This document shows, one piece after another, positions 26,947-53,830 of a stretch of 64,000 bases of DNA. The DNA is from Klebsormidium nitens (taxonomy: Eukaryota > Streptophyta > Klebsormidiophyceae > Klebsormidiales > Klebsormidiaceae), in assembly GCA_000708835.1 (NCBI GenBank), contig DF237071.1, forward strand, positions 62,001-126,000, given 5' to 3'. Under the pieces are notes generated by a model. That model did not search any database. It worked only from the letters and a program-made list of their open reading frames with translations, and was not told where the DNA came from. Every line of letters begins with the position of its first letter. Position 1 is the stretch's first letter. The position numbers and the translations under genes were made by a program.

Positions 26947-28518
26947 TGGGACGATACGACTAGGCTCTAGTTGGGTCGGCAAGGCAAATTAGGTTCGAGC
27001 GTCTACAGAGGTGCTTGGGATCCTTCTAGTCCAGCGCCCTTAATCTTGGACCGCCGCATTCTCAGATTAACCATTGATCGTCTCATGTCAGTGATCTCGC
27101 AGCTCTACGTACACTGAAACCAGCTTCTACAGAGCTCCTCGTATTACGGAGTAAGGAATTCCTCTACAAGCGTGGTGGCGAGCTGGCTGGCCAAAGTCCT
27201 GCGACGTAGGTGGAGGCTACCTCTCCGGCACCTTAAAAGCTACCAGGAGCCTCTTACATTGGTCCCACATTGGGTACTTTATCCAGTGAGTACCTTGGTA
27301 CTAGTGTACGTTGCGTACCTATACCTCGTTAGTGTACACGTTTGCGATCGGGTGGCCTGATTGGATCCCGACGTACGGACCCGGTTCTCCTTCCATATTT
27401 ACCAGTCGGTCGTACGGACGAGTGGGTGGGCCGCGCCCGGCGGGGGGGAGTCGGCGCCGCGGGACTCGAGTCCGGATTCCGGAACTCCGGGTTGTTACCG
27501 GAAGGTCGGTATGTCGATCGGTATGGCCGGCCGGTAAAGTCGGCAGCTGGATTCTAGAAACCTTTGAGGGCCCCGGTACTTTACCACCACGGCCCGGGCC
27601 GACACGGAAGTGCGAGGTCGCCCGGCGTTGCGCCGTGCGGCGCCGAGAAGTTCCTCCGAGTCGACTTTGACCGGGCCGGAAAACAGGCCGCCGGGCGGCC
27701 TGTTTTCCGGCCACCGTATGCAGCCAGATCGAGTGGGCCGACGGCCGAGCTAGGCGCGCCCCAAAGTATGTCACTCTCTAGTGCCCGGCCACCAGGGCTA
27801 TGTAACATGTTTATGTGTACACGTTTGATTTCAACATCTCCGGCACGGCTCCTGGCCAACACAATTTGGGCGTCGACCTACACACTCCGACACATGACCC
27901 TTGTACGTCATCCATTTTCCGTTCACGGACCATGCAATCATTGCAAGCGGCCGATTGTTCGGCGCGTGGCCAACGTGAGATATCGCAGGACGTCCTCATC
28001 TCTATCCGGAAGTACGCATATCTTGTGCAACAAAAATCTGACGCCCAACAATATGCCAGTACTAGGTACCACTAGAAGTGATAGGCTTCTTTCCTACTCT
28101 ATACAATTGTCGTCCAAGGCTTGATTCAAAGAGCTACTATGGCCTACGACAGGCTTCTCCAAACTCGAAAAGCTGAGAACTACCTACACGGGCTACTTGG
28201 TCAATACCGCGACGGAAGTGACAGTAGCTCGACTCTAACCAGCTAAGAACGCATACCTATTTAGGTTTGAAAATTATCAGAAAATTCCTACCACATACCT
28301 ATGCTGCGTACATTGCACTTGCCCGAGCACTTCTCTTGGCAGTCTCCTCGCCGCCCCCACCGCTGGCAGCACCACAAATTAAAGTTTAGTCACAACCTCA
28401 CGTTTATCTAAACAAGCATTTCCAAAAACAGCCACGCGAGAACCTGTCATCTCAGTAGCTCCCTGCGCAGACGTTGGCAGTCCTTATCACCAACGGACGC
28501 GTTCGGCTGGTCCGCAGT
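26947..28518. promoter_or_regulatory. Divergent region between the membrane protein and ferric reductase
   Basis: Start codons at 26946 (minus) and 28519 (plus) face away from each other across about 1.57 kb, so both promoters lie here. The middle, about 27350-27780, is much more GC-rich than its surroundings and contains a 39-bp perfect palindrome. That GC-rich block may be an inserted element; I found no coding evidence in it. Confidence 0.45.
27674..27712. repeat. 39-bp perfect palindrome
   Basis: Arms of 19 bases, GGCCGGAAAACAGGCCGCC and its exact reverse complement, flank a single central G at 27693. It lies in the GC-rich block and makes the same peptide motif appear in frames on both strands. 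It could form a hairpin or be the core of a fold-back element. Confidence 0.95.
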
Positions 28519-31500
28519 ATGGCGGGCATCGAGGGGAAGGTCTCTCCTCCAAAGGAACGCGCGGGGGGTCTGCTTTTCCTGTGCGGTATGCTTCGCTTAG
28601 TGCTGTTCGCAATCGCGTGGGCGTGCGTGTTCGCGTTCGTCTTCTGGACTGTGGTTTTTAACCTGCCCAAGTGGTCATGGGCTTACCAGGAGGGCGACTT
28701 GTGGCAGGACATGCGGACTGCCCTCAACCTCAAGTGAGGAACCCACACTGATAGCTGTTCTTTCGGAAGGCCAGATAGGAGAGTTCTGTTCGGGTTGAAG
28801 AAGAGCTTCCTTCTTTTTTGATCATACTCCATGAGTAATCTACTGCTTCTAAGTTTGTCAGAAAGAGTATTTGGAGACATGTTGACGTGGCTGTCACGTT
28901 GCCTTATTACATTCTGCTGCACAGCTGTCTTCTTGCATACATACTCAACTATATGTTGCGCGCTGCTAATCGTTGGCGTTTGGAGAAAAAACCTTATGAA
29001 TTCACTACTAGTAGGGGTGAAGTGGAAGGTACTCAGTGAGCGGAACTCAGTAAGTGTTCCATTTAGCACCACTAAGGACCATGCTGCCCTTGCTTCACTT
29101 AAAAAATGCTTTCATGCAAATCTGGTTTTTCTGTCAAACCTCTGTAGGGGCATTGTTAAACCAGTAAGGCTGATGAATTAACTGAACATCAAGGCCAGCT
29201 AATCAAGACATTCTTGTGCGATTCTGATGAGCCCCAAGTATCGCACGCGGCACTTCCATGTATGAGCCTCACTGTAAGCAAAAGGGAACAATAATTGCTT
29301 AAGACCTTAAGGGCGCCGTAAAAGCATTTTTGAATTTATCGATGAGACTACGGTGCACTAACCCAGTGCACTACCCCTGGGTTTCTGTGCAGGAACCATA
29401 TGATGGAATCAGGGCACTTTGTTGTGGCTGGCTACGACGCCCAGATGGTGATTCTCGGCGTGCTGCCCCCCTTTGTTGCCGCGGTCTGCGTTTCTCTCGC
29501 CCGGCTGCTCCCGAAGAAAGAGAAGACGCGGGCAGACTACAAAATCATGGTCCTTGGACAAGCCGCCCATGAGGGAGTCGAGTGGGTAAGGAGTCCTGAC
29601 TTTCGTTTTTCAGCAGGCTTATGCCTTGAGCGCGAGTGCTTCTCACGGAACTCTGCTGGCAAATAATTTGTTTCTTTAGTTGCTGCTACAACAATACTGG
29701 TTCGCGAGCGCATTCACCAGCAGTGCTTCTTCATTCTGGTGCTAGGGACAGCGGAATAGCCTGAGGTTCACACGCGCTTCAACCAATGCTTCTGTTGCAG
29801 TATGGTAGCTGTTAAATGCGAAGATACTAAAACTTCCTCTGCATCACTTCATCAAGGAGGCCGTCAAGTTGCACCTCCTTGCCTTTACTTTTCTCCCGCC
29901 TGCTGGACTAAGAAGAATGAGTTTCTGTCGTGCAGGTCCGGCGCAGTTTTGTCTGGCAGATCCCCCCCCGCCGCTTTTGGCTCTGGTGGTCATCTGGCAT
30001 GTCATTGGGCGAATTCCTATTGGTGTTTGGCTGGATTGCGCTCCACTTCATCTGCTTATGGAGCCACAAGATCAACAGCTGGGGTCAATTCGACGCTTGT
30101 AAGTCACATTTTGTCTTTCAGCCCTACTATATCTGGCCTTTATGAAGCCTACCAAGCAGTCCAGAACTAGTCAGGGCGGTCTTTTTCCTGGATCATTTAC
30201 GGCGGGCCAGCCTAGGCGGAAACGAGATAGCTGCATCCTTCAAGTTCCTCGATTCTGGACTGCTGTTGAGAACCTTCCCATCTCAGGTGATATAACGCCC
30301 TTTCTTGGAAATGCCCTTCTCGAGCTGCTTTGCCAGGCAGTGCTGAGTTGCTTAATTTGCCCGTGTCAATCTGCAAAGGAACACCTGCACCCGCTCTGAT
30401 CCAAACGTCACTAGCAGCTGCAGCCTCTTGTACTGTAGTGCAAACCGGCATTCGATGACCCCTTTCTACAAGTTGTGGGCTGTGTGCTGCGCAGGCCGCT
30501 AACACAATGATTGCAGTGAAAGCAGGCTACAGCACTTCGGTAGCTCCGGCCTAAACTCCATCCTCCTCGAACATTCTGCAGGGGACGAACTAGGTCTGTA
30601 CTACAACGTACCCAAAAGCGTGTACGCCCTCGATAAGTGAGTCATGCCGATCTCACTGACGTTCTATCGGGCTCTGCATTTGCCAACGTCGAGTCGAACG
30701 TTTGCCCATTGACGAACCTCTAGATCGATCTAAGGTCACTTCAGCTGAGTTGCACATTGCGCGCGTGTATTACAAGCCTGCCAGTGTGACCTGATCGATC
30801 AGCCGTTTTGCTCCATCTGACGAAATTTGCCCTGCTTCTTTACAGGATCGCCATTGCCTGGGGCTGGATTCTGTACCTGGATTTCACGCTCCTGTTCTTC
30901 CCGATCTCCCACAGCTCGTTTCTGAACTACATGTTGGGCATCCCGTTCCCGCACCTCGTCCGCTACCACAGGTGATTATGTCATCTGATTCAGACCATTG
31001 TTTTAAAGAAAAAGTGGAGACACAATGTTCTACATTGACGGGATCGTTTTTGGATCCCTGAGAGCTTTCACCTTCTCTTTTCTGAGACATCGACTACTCA
31101 GCATCCCACGCCTTGAATCTGACCGGGCGCGTTTTCAAATGCAGACGGAGTATGATGAGATGGATAAAGCGCTATGATTAAATACAACTCCGGACGGCCT
31201 TTGACAGTGGCTACCATATTCATTTTGAGCTGTGAGTGCTTAATCAAAAATCTTCCGCGGTCACGGATGTGAACGTCTGAAGCAAGACGTGGGCAGTTCT
31301 GGAAGATAGGGTCTGCAGCAAAGACCGCTCAAGGTTGAAAACAACGGCACTCAATTTCATCTTCCTTGCAGATGGCTGGGCCATATGGCTATGTGGTCTT
31401 TGACTGCGCACGCTCTGTTCTACTATCTCTATTGGACAGCCAATCCCGAAATCAAGTGAGTCGACATACCTTCTCTCGAGTTGCTCGCAGTCCACCTGTC

Positions 31501-34500
31501 ATCACCTTGTCATCTGCAAACGGCTCTTTGTGAAAGTAAGGAATTACTTATTGCCGAGAAATGACTGTCGAGGTCTGACGCCCGTCTCTCTCTCGAGCTC
31601 CACTAGCAGTCGCAGATCCACGGGAAATAGCGTGCAAGATTTTGAGTGCGTTCAGATGTCAAAAACGTCCCGAGCTTTCTACGAAACACGGGGTGACCAA
31701 ATACAGGCCGCGCCCTTGCTGTTTGTCAACTGACGTTATTCAATTCAGCTTCGTGCACGAGTTCTTCGACTGGGGCCAGCGCTACTTCATCAATCTCTTG
31801 GCCGGCTCCATCTCCTGGATTTTCGGCCTCGCGCTCTGGATCACTTCCCTCGACTGGATCCGTCGCAAGTACTTTGAGGTAAGCGCAGGTGTTCCACCCC
31901 TGTTTACCAAATATCCCGAAATCTGCCCTTGCGGCAAACACAATCACTCCTTTTGACGCGTCTGACCAAAACATTGCATTAGATTCTTAACTTTCAACAG
32001 CCAGACTCGTGGCATGTACTTGATTTAGATATCCAATTGTGTTCAAGTCGCGCTGGATGTATTTTGTGCACCGGAGATTGAGACTGCTCTTCACCTGCCA
32101 GGGGTGTCAATTTTTGACTTCTTTCATGGCTGATATGCAGCTCTTTTACAAAACACATATCGTCGGATTCGTGGGCTTAGTGGTTTTCGCCCAGATGCAC
32201 TACTACTGGATGTGGACCTGCTGGCTCCCAGGTAAGCAAGCTTGCCCAGAGTTAGGACGGAAACGGAAACGGAAACGGAAACGGAAACGGAAACGGAAAC
32301 GGAAACGGAAGCGGAAGCGGAAGAGGAAGCGGAAGCGGGAACGGAAAGGATTGTAACTCTCTAGAAACAAGCTAGCTGTGCAAGCTTAAGTAGCTTGACG
32401 TCCTTTGGCTGACTACCCAATCATGACGTCAAACACTTCAAAAGGAAGTGTGTCTGCCATGTCTTGTACCAGACCTTATCAAAAGAGCAAAATCACGGTC
32501 GACGTTGTCTTCTGGGTTCCTACAATCCTCGAGACTCAGAAGCAACTCTCAAATCCAGTGCACAAAATGCTCTCTTGCAGGTCTGCTCCTCTACGCGGCC
32601 GACCTGGCGGTCCGGCTTTGCCAGATCCAGAACACGTCGACAGCGATCGCCAAGGGCGTCTGTGAGGAGGACTCAGTCGTCATGATCAAGCTGTCGGTTG
32701 ACAAGGTAAGCTGCCGGGTTAGACACAACCACTTCGCTAAAAAAACAGTGGTGAGAAACGCGCTCTTTTAGCTGCTAGAACAGCTTCATCAAGTAAAGTC
32801 GATAGGGATGGGTCGTCTACTACCTGATGAAGAAGTTTGCACGTTCCCTTCGTCGTTCTGAAATATATCTGTAAAACTCACGCTCGTCTGCCACTCCCCT
32901 TTCATTTCTCATCATCAAAAACCTGAGACAGTGGCCACCAGGGGAAATTTTCACTTCTTTTGACGAATATCTGACCGATGCTGCTTGCCCCACTTTTCTC
33001 ACTGCTTGAGTACCCTAAACACAATTTCACTTGCGCACATCCTTTTGGCTTCTTGCGGCGTCCTTCGCTGCGAAGCACCCCATACTTACTGAGCCGCTAT
33101 TCTAGGGCCCACACTTTAATTGCTTACGTACGTGACTCTGACGTAAAGTTACACGTGGTCCAATCAGATATGGGTCTGTCTGTGCCTGCAGAACATAAAG
33201 CTGGCCCCACTCCAAGACATCTTTGTGGCCTTCCCCGACATCAGTCGCTGGCAGTACCACCCGTTCAGCATCGCGAAGGCCGAAACCTCGTCCGCTTGTC
33301 CGATGGAGGGCAGCAGTAAGGAGATACTGCTGAGCATGAAGCGTTACGGAAAGTGGACGTCGGTGAGTGCGTCCGAATGCGCGCGCGCACGAGGAGAGCG
33401 GTGCTGTTTCTCCTCCACAGGCTGTGACCGGGTTTATTCCTGACGTTTGAAAAGACGTGCCTTGTAGTGGAGATTTCGCTTGACCAGACACCTTTTCTCG
33501 TCCGAGTCTGACTTAGGACCAGCCTTTGCCGCTGTCTAGAATCTCCAGCACTGGGTTTGACACATTGCTTGGACTGCCAGTGGGCCCCCATGCGCCGTTC
33601 CGTCGTGATTTTGGTCAAACCTCTTCGTCGCGGTCAAAGCTCTGCGTCTCAGTCAGTCTTTCTCTTAGGCGGATGAAAGGTGCCATTTCTTCATTTTCCT
33701 TCTTCCAGGAAGTCATTGACCGCTTAAAGAACGGAGAGGTACTCGCGGTGCGGCTCAGCGGCCCGTTCGGAGGCGAGACCTCCTTCCAGTGGCGCAAATA
33801 CGACGTCGTCCACCTCTACGCTGGCGGAATCGGGGTGAGAACCTACGACCAAATTCTCCTTTTCCCTTCAGTATGTATGTCCTTGAGGCCTCATTGGATA
33901 ACGCCCACAGGATTTGATTCCACTACGTACATTCGAAAGTTCTAGAACCGTACCAGATGCTCTGTGTTTATGCTTGGCGGACTTCGGAGAGGAAGGACTC
34001 CAACTCGGTGTCACGTCAGCGCAAAGGACTCATCTATCTCATGCGCGCGATTTTTATTTTAAGACTTCAATCTTGTGCCACCAAGTTAGCGCGAAGGAAA
34101 TTTGGGATTGCACAGGAAGCCGTGGGTCTATCTACAGCTTTCAGGTACTTCCACAGAGCTGCAGTATGTTGTTCAAACTTCATCCGGGCGCCCAGATTTC
34201 ATCTCTGATATTGCACCTCTCCACAGGTCGTCCCGCTCATCTCCCTCCTGCAAGACATGCTGTCCGCGCGCGCGGCTGGTTCGCCGGATGACGTACCTGA
34301 GCGGGTGGTCCTGTACTGGTCGGCCCGCCACAAGGCGGAGTTCCACCTCCTAACCAAGGACATGGCTGCTGCAATACAGTAAGAGCCTTTCGAGACTTGA
34401 TCTGAGGCGTATGTAATTTGGTAAGGAGTCCAGGAATTATCGTAGAAGCTTTGTCCTCACCGTTCAATTGGGCTTTCCTTCTTTGCTTGTCGGATCCATT

Positions 34501-37268
34501 TGCAGTCAAGATGGATGTCGCGTTACCACACCCGCTTTTAGAACTTAAAGCATATTGAATCTGGTAGAGAATCGACCGTTTATCTCTCTAAAGGCTTGTC
34601 TGTCATGCTTTATCCGGCTGCCTTCTCTGCTTGTCAGATCCGTTTGCAGTCCCAGCCTAGCTCCACGCTGATCCCAGTGGCCTCGCATCAAAACACCTTT
34701 GGAAGTGTTTTTCAACCTTTAGAAGTGGTTTTCAACCTTTTGAAGTGTTTTTCAACTTTTGAAAAAGGCAAAGAGGAAGTATCTTATCTTATTCGTCCAC
34801 GTGTCCTTCAGGGAGGGTTGGCTCACCATCCGTCTGTTCTACACCGGCAACGAGTCGAAGGAACAGACGGCCAAGCCAAGCTTCAAAAGCTCCAAGGTCG
34901 ACTTCGACATGGGTTCTGTCTTAAACGAGAGGAACGGTGTCGATGTCGGAAACTTCAATAGCGCCCCGGCTGAAGGCCCGCGCGCTGACGTCAAGCTTCC
35001 GGGAGCATCCAGCTTCTTTTGGGATTACGCCAGGTAAAATTTTGACACAGCCCTTTGACTCGCATAAAATAAGGGTTTGGCGAATTTGATGCAATCTGCA
35101 AGTGAATTTTGCTTCTGAAGCCCACAATTTGCTTGGACCGCGCTGCACAGGATTTGGAAAGTTGGTTTGTAAGGTGGATTAGGCTGGCCTGGATGGGTTA
35201 AGATGTTTTTCGTGTAGGGTCCCAGGGTGGGTTAACGTGTTTCTCCTGTAGGGTCCCAACATTGACGGTAGAACCGTTCACACACACGAGACGAATTGCA
35301 CGCAGCATCAAAAGTTTGACATGGCTAACCGTGGTCATCATGGCTAACCCTGGTCATTACGGCTAACCCTGATCAACTCTCGACTCTACAGGCCGATCCA
35401 GCCCAAGTCCTTCAACGAGCTCGAGGCGCTCCTCGTCATCCTGACGACGTGGGTCGGCGGCTGGTGTGGACTCGTCCTCTGCCAGAGCTTCTTTGCGGAG
35501 TATGTGGAGACCTTCTACACGGAGTCGAAGTACTGGAAGGTAAAAGCAAACGACGTTTGCATTTGCAAGCGAAGAAGTGACCAGAAACGCTTATTGAGAG
35601 ATGGTACGCGTCGCTAGATTTTGTACCACTGTGAAAAAAAAAAACCAAGTTTCTCAACGTAGTACTTCTGGTTTCGCTTCTAGGGATAAAGGAGCTGTGA
35701 ATCTCAACAAAGCTCGCTGATTCGCATTGCTGTCGTGGTTTCTGCAGTTGACTCGGGTCTTCTGAACGTGATTCCTAGTAGCTCTTTCTACCTTCTCTGA
35801 GCCCTTTTGTTTTCCCAACTGAACAGTGATCCAGATGAAGATCCCGATCTCGTCGAAAGCCACTTCTGCAAGTGATGCAAGTACTTATGCGAATACTTAT
35901 GCGATGGTGAAAGAACCATCCGTTCTATTTATGCAGGCGGGTCTATTTTACACAGTTCTGCTCTCCGTCATGTCAATCGGGCTGCCAGTGGCTGTGGTCC
36001 TTTTCCCCAGGCACCTCTACAGGTCAGAAATGCACCAAGTTCTGAGTACCTCGACTGACATTCAAATCTCAAGACGGAATGGACTGCGTTTATCAATCTC
36101 GATTGGGTCACGGTGAGAGGTACCTCAATTCAAACCATGTCTCGCCCGGTCTAACCATTGGGCCTGTGTCTGGAGTTACAAGACGAGTCCAGAATTATCA
36201 GTGGACGGTCCGGGAGGCTGTCCGAAACATGTCTGATTACTGTCATTCTGCGCCCGACCTGTGCGGTACGTTCCTGTCTGTTTCAGTCTGACTCAGCCCG
36301 GGGTTCGAAGCGCTCTTCGAGCGAGGTTCAGGACACGTGACCTCTTTCCTGCAGGTATTTGCGCTACAGAAGGGAAGACGTCATCCAAGCGTCACAGCTG
36401 GCGTCCGCTGAGGACGTGTACGAGAGCCCCGACCACCCGTCCGTCGTAAGTGTGCACCTTGGGGCTCAGAAATTGCGCGCGCGCGAGCAGATCGAGCAAG
36501 CTCGACATGTAGAATGGATCAAATAGACTTAGAGCCGTGCAAAGTATTGGCTGTACATATATAGTAAAGGCACACTGACAGGAAAAGCTGGAGAACAGAA
36601 ACGTGCAAATAACGATTCTGCTCTTCTCGAGCCATCCCAGTTGGTTCTGGACGTATTTGACTGCCGTGCCAATTTATTTCTCGTTCACCATTTTTCTTCT
36701 TTTGTTGCCTTGTTGTTGCAGTCTGCCACGAGCGTCAGCTTCAATGAGCTGGGCCTGGAGGTCAACGTCGAGCAGGGGCGCCCCGACCTCAAGAGTGCCC
36801 TCGAGAGCATCGTCACAAATGAGAACGCTTCGATGAGAGTCGCCGTTTGCTGCGCCGGTACTGACTCAAACAGCTCGTTGAAGCTGTCTATACCGTTGCA
36901 TTTTCTCTTTCTACTCCCGCTCTGTGTATGAGAGCGACATGACTGTTCTGAAATGACAATTGGCAATGAATCTTACATCCAACATTTGTTGAGGTCATCA
37001 AAGCGAATCCCCAAGAATGAAGTTGAGTTACAGGAACAGGTCGCAGCCTCTCTGTCTCGAGCGCATACATTTGAGTCGAAGAAACTGGCGCCTAGACCTG
37101 ACCTGGCAGGTAATTTCTTGATTCATGATTCGTGTTTGAGAATCTCGTCTTTGTTCTGCTGCAGGCCCCGAAGTAATGATGAACAACTGCTCGAACCTGG
37201 TGTCTCAACTCAACGGCAATGATAAGGGAGTGTATCTTCAGTATCATCGCCTTGCCTACCAGCTGTAA
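28519..37268 (+). CDS. FRO-type ferric-chelate reductase (NADPH oxidase superfamily)
   Basis: Membrane flavocytochrome that moves electrons from NAD(P)H through FAD and two hemes to reduce Fe(III) (or Cu(II)) outside the cytosol. Eighteen exons join with perfect phase to 805 aa: 28519-28733, 29393-29585, 29936-30098, 30582-30636, 30846-30971, 31372-31455, 31749-31878, 32141-32231, 32581-32705, 33192-33362, 33709-33834, 34227-34378, 34812-35033, 35392-35539, 35937-36022, 36355-36445, 36722-36857 and 37165-37268. After N-terminal membrane helices comes the ferric-reductase domain. Its first paired histidines are in RYHRWLGHMAMWSLTAH and the second pair in THIVGFVGLVVFAQMH, spaced as bis-heme ligands. 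The FAD site is WQYHPFSI, followed by RLSGPFGG and the nucleotide loop YAGGIGVVPLISLLQD. Two further helices follow (exons 14 and 15), then the C-terminal VAVCCAGPEVMM NAD(P)-binding motif. No N-terminal EF-hands, so it is not a plant Rboh. Plasma membrane location and a role in iron uptake are inferred from the family. Confidence 0.92.
32257..32349 (+). repeat. Hexanucleotide microsatellite (ACGGAA)n
   Basis: About fifteen units of ACGGAA, drifting to GCGGAA and AGAGGAA-like variants at the 3' side, start 26 bases after the donor of FRO exon 8. The strand is purine-only apart from one C per unit. Any frame through it reads as a Lys/Arg repeat and is not coding. Confidence 0.97.
34701..34760 (+). 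repeat. Three 20-bp tandem units in a FRO intron
   Basis: Three direct units of exactly 20 bases (variants of GAAGTGTTTTTCAACCTTT) occupy 34701-34720, 34721-34740 and 34741-34760, about 50 bases before the acceptor of the exon at 34812. They add to the pyrimidine-rich tract of this intron. Confidence 0.9.
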
Positions 37269-39712
37269 TTGTCAGGCGGTACGTCGTTGCGAAACCGTGA
37301 AGCACATTATACATGATTCCAGTTGCTAGAGGGGAACGATTATGTCCACTTTACTTTCTGTTGGGCAGGACTAAAATGAACAGATTTGCAACGATTGGTC
37401 AGTCGTAGCTGCACAGACGATGTCATGTGATTTATTTCAGTGTTATCAATAGCCCAATACTTCAGTACTACTGGCGCTATTTTAGTAGTAATGGTTTATC
37501 AGTTTGAACACATCGGTACGTGGCCCGGCTAAATTGTAAGTTGGCTTTGTGTTGCACATTATTGATGCCGTTAAAGTGCTCAAAACAGTGCTTTGTCACA
37601 AGTCATGTCACAAAAGACGTAAGAATCCTGTGAGACTATCCGCCGACCCACAAGCACAATCTTAAAGCATGTACACCCTCGAACGCGCGTCATTTGCTGC
37701 CCGGCCAATTACAAGAGAAATTTCAGAAGACGAGTTTGACCAGTTGCATTCCCTTTCCCTCCGCCTTCACCTCTTCCGTAAAGTTCATCACTAGCTGAAC
37801 GAACCAGTGCGTCTTGCCGGTTCCTTGGGGCCCATACATGAGCACTTTAATCTTTCTCCAATCCCATCGATAGCTCCTGCTTCCGCAAACTGTTCACCAG
37901 CTTCCGCGCCTTCCTGTAGAGCTTCGGACTCATCATGCAAACCCCCACCAGGTCCCCATTCACACCCCTAACCTTTCGGGTTAGCAGCCTCGGGATGTTG
38001 GGATATGCCTCTGGCAGATAGTGCCATCCCTGCTCAAACACCCGCCGCCGCTCTCGTCTACCTTACTTTTTTCCGTGAGCTTGTACGAGCTCCGTTCTCC
38101 TCTCTTGGAGGAGTTTGACCGCAACCCGAGCTCGTGCCGCTGTTTCGAGCAGGTCGGAGAGGGGCTGGAAAGAAGCACTTTGCGAGTCTGCATTGGGAAG
38201 TACGTTGCAACATGGGGTCAGAATCAACTCGACGTTGAAGGGGTCAGAGACTTCAAAGGTTACTAGTTATGCTTTGCGGTGTGGACAGGCAGCGGTGTGG
38301 AGCAAATATTTCTGTGATACGGTCAGATTTTTGTCGGTTTCTCGGAGTTCCTTTTCGCGATGTTGTTTATCGGAGGCATCTCCAAGGTTTGATTGGCGAG
38401 ATCTGGCTCCATGAGCGGCACTGACAAAATCTGCTCGACTCCTTTATTGTTGCAGTGATTGGCACTGTGCTTGACACAGTGGTCGCCCTGTGATGTGGAA
38501 CAAAGATGGAGATGCTGAATTCAAACCACGGATCATGGTCATGTCTTTGAACAGTGAACAGCCAGCTAATTTGGCTGGCTGATCACACCTTTCTTTACTG
38601 GACCTCTGCATCGGATCTTCCTTATGCAAGCTATCGCGACTGCCAATGCAAAGAGAAAGTCTAACACATCTATCTGCTTCTCTCCTGTCGAAGATAGCAT
38701 GACGACTTTTAAGAGAACGCCACTTTTGATTGCACCTTCTGTTGAGCTCTTGACACGATCCCAGGCGCTTTGGAAAGCCGTCCAGACAAAGACCTTCCGG
38801 TCATTGTTTAAGGGCCTCCACGACTTCGTCAACTTCAGGATCGTTCAGACCCTTTCACACGTGTTTCACACACTCCTCAGGCAAAGTAGTATTCTATTTG
38901 AAGGCATGTTACGACAACTTCGATGCATCCTAGCTTGAGGGCAAGAACTGAGAGAATGGCTTCTAAAGAATCAAGAAAATTGCGCTTTATGTCAAAGTAT
39001 ATCGGTCCTGTCCCCATCGGTCGGCTGCTCTGACGCGTGACGGCCGGCTGCGGCAGCCGCCCGCGGACGACCGTCGATCGAGCTGGGCCGGGGTTTTAGA
39101 ATTGGTGACAACTTCCGCGAACGAAGGGGTTTATTACTTTATGTGTACGCGCGTACGCGCGCCTCAGCTAAAGTTAGGGTTTCCAAAGAAAGTTTGCTGC
39201 ACAAGCTCTTCAGTGCTCATTGAGCATTGAGCCTTGAGGACAATGAGGCCCTGAGATCAGAAGGTGGCCGCTACGCATGGTGTAAGAAAGCTGCTCTTGG
39301 TAGAGCTTTAGGAAGGCTGTTTTGACACGTTGTGTGCGGTGCCCCTTTTGTATCAAGTTGGCTTTGCCAAGATCAAACCTGGTGGCTAGTCATGAGCCTG
39401 GTAAGAATCATGGGGTTCTATGTTGAATATGTGAGTCGCACCTTGCAAGGTCATGGAAGGGGAACGTTCACCAACTTTGCTGGGCTGGCTGCTCGTCAAG
39501 GAGCTGATGGCTCAATTCAAGTGGTTCATGTAACAGGAGAAAAGGACCCATAGAGAAACCAATGGAACTGTGTGAGGGTCAGGAAGCTGCTAGCAGCTCA
39601 TTCCCGCCACTCTCATAGAGGCTTCACAGAACTCATGAGAACTGGCTCGCAGGGGCAGAGTTTTCTCGAGGGAAATTGAGCCAACGCAGGCTGGAAGATA
39701 GACACTGTCAAT
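37269..39712. other. Intergenic region between the FRO and WD40/EF-hand genes
   Basis: The first part is the FRO 3' UTR and flank. Apart from the P-loop remnant (listed separately), frames are short and overlap on both strands (for example 38566-38938) without recognisable products. A GC-rich block at about 39030-39165 contains an alternating GTACGCGCGTACGCGCGC run. The end must contain the WD40 gene promoter. Confidence 0.4.
37723..37893 (-). pseudogene. P-loop NTPase fragment
   Basis: A minus-strand frame of 56 codons, open between stops, contains a textbook Walker A motif: KVLMYGPQGTGKTHWF, preceded by YRWDWRKIK and followed by an Asn/Glu/Lys-rich helix-like stretch. There is no start codon in frame, no Walker B motif within reach and no convincing splice partner. 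Upstream sequence (37894-38190) is open in another frame with a plausible protein-like composition, which would fit a frameshifted remnant of a larger ATPase or helicase. The family cannot be named. Confidence 0.35.

Positions 39713-53830
<14,118 letters not shown>

Noticed and set aside
27319-28124. 150-186 aa frames on both strands containing the same KQAA-RPVFRP motif
   Set aside because: The shared motif is produced by the 39-bp palindrome at 27674-27712; GC-rich non-coding DNA stays open by chance.
32039-32356. 105-aa frame ending in a Lys/Arg repeat
   Set aside because: It joins an FRO exon in the wrong frame to the ACGGAA microsatellite; the exon ends at 32231 with a clear donor.
38566-38938. 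Overlapping 88-aa minus and 104-aa plus frames
   Set aside because: Neither has recognisable motifs, splice context or support for one strand over the other.
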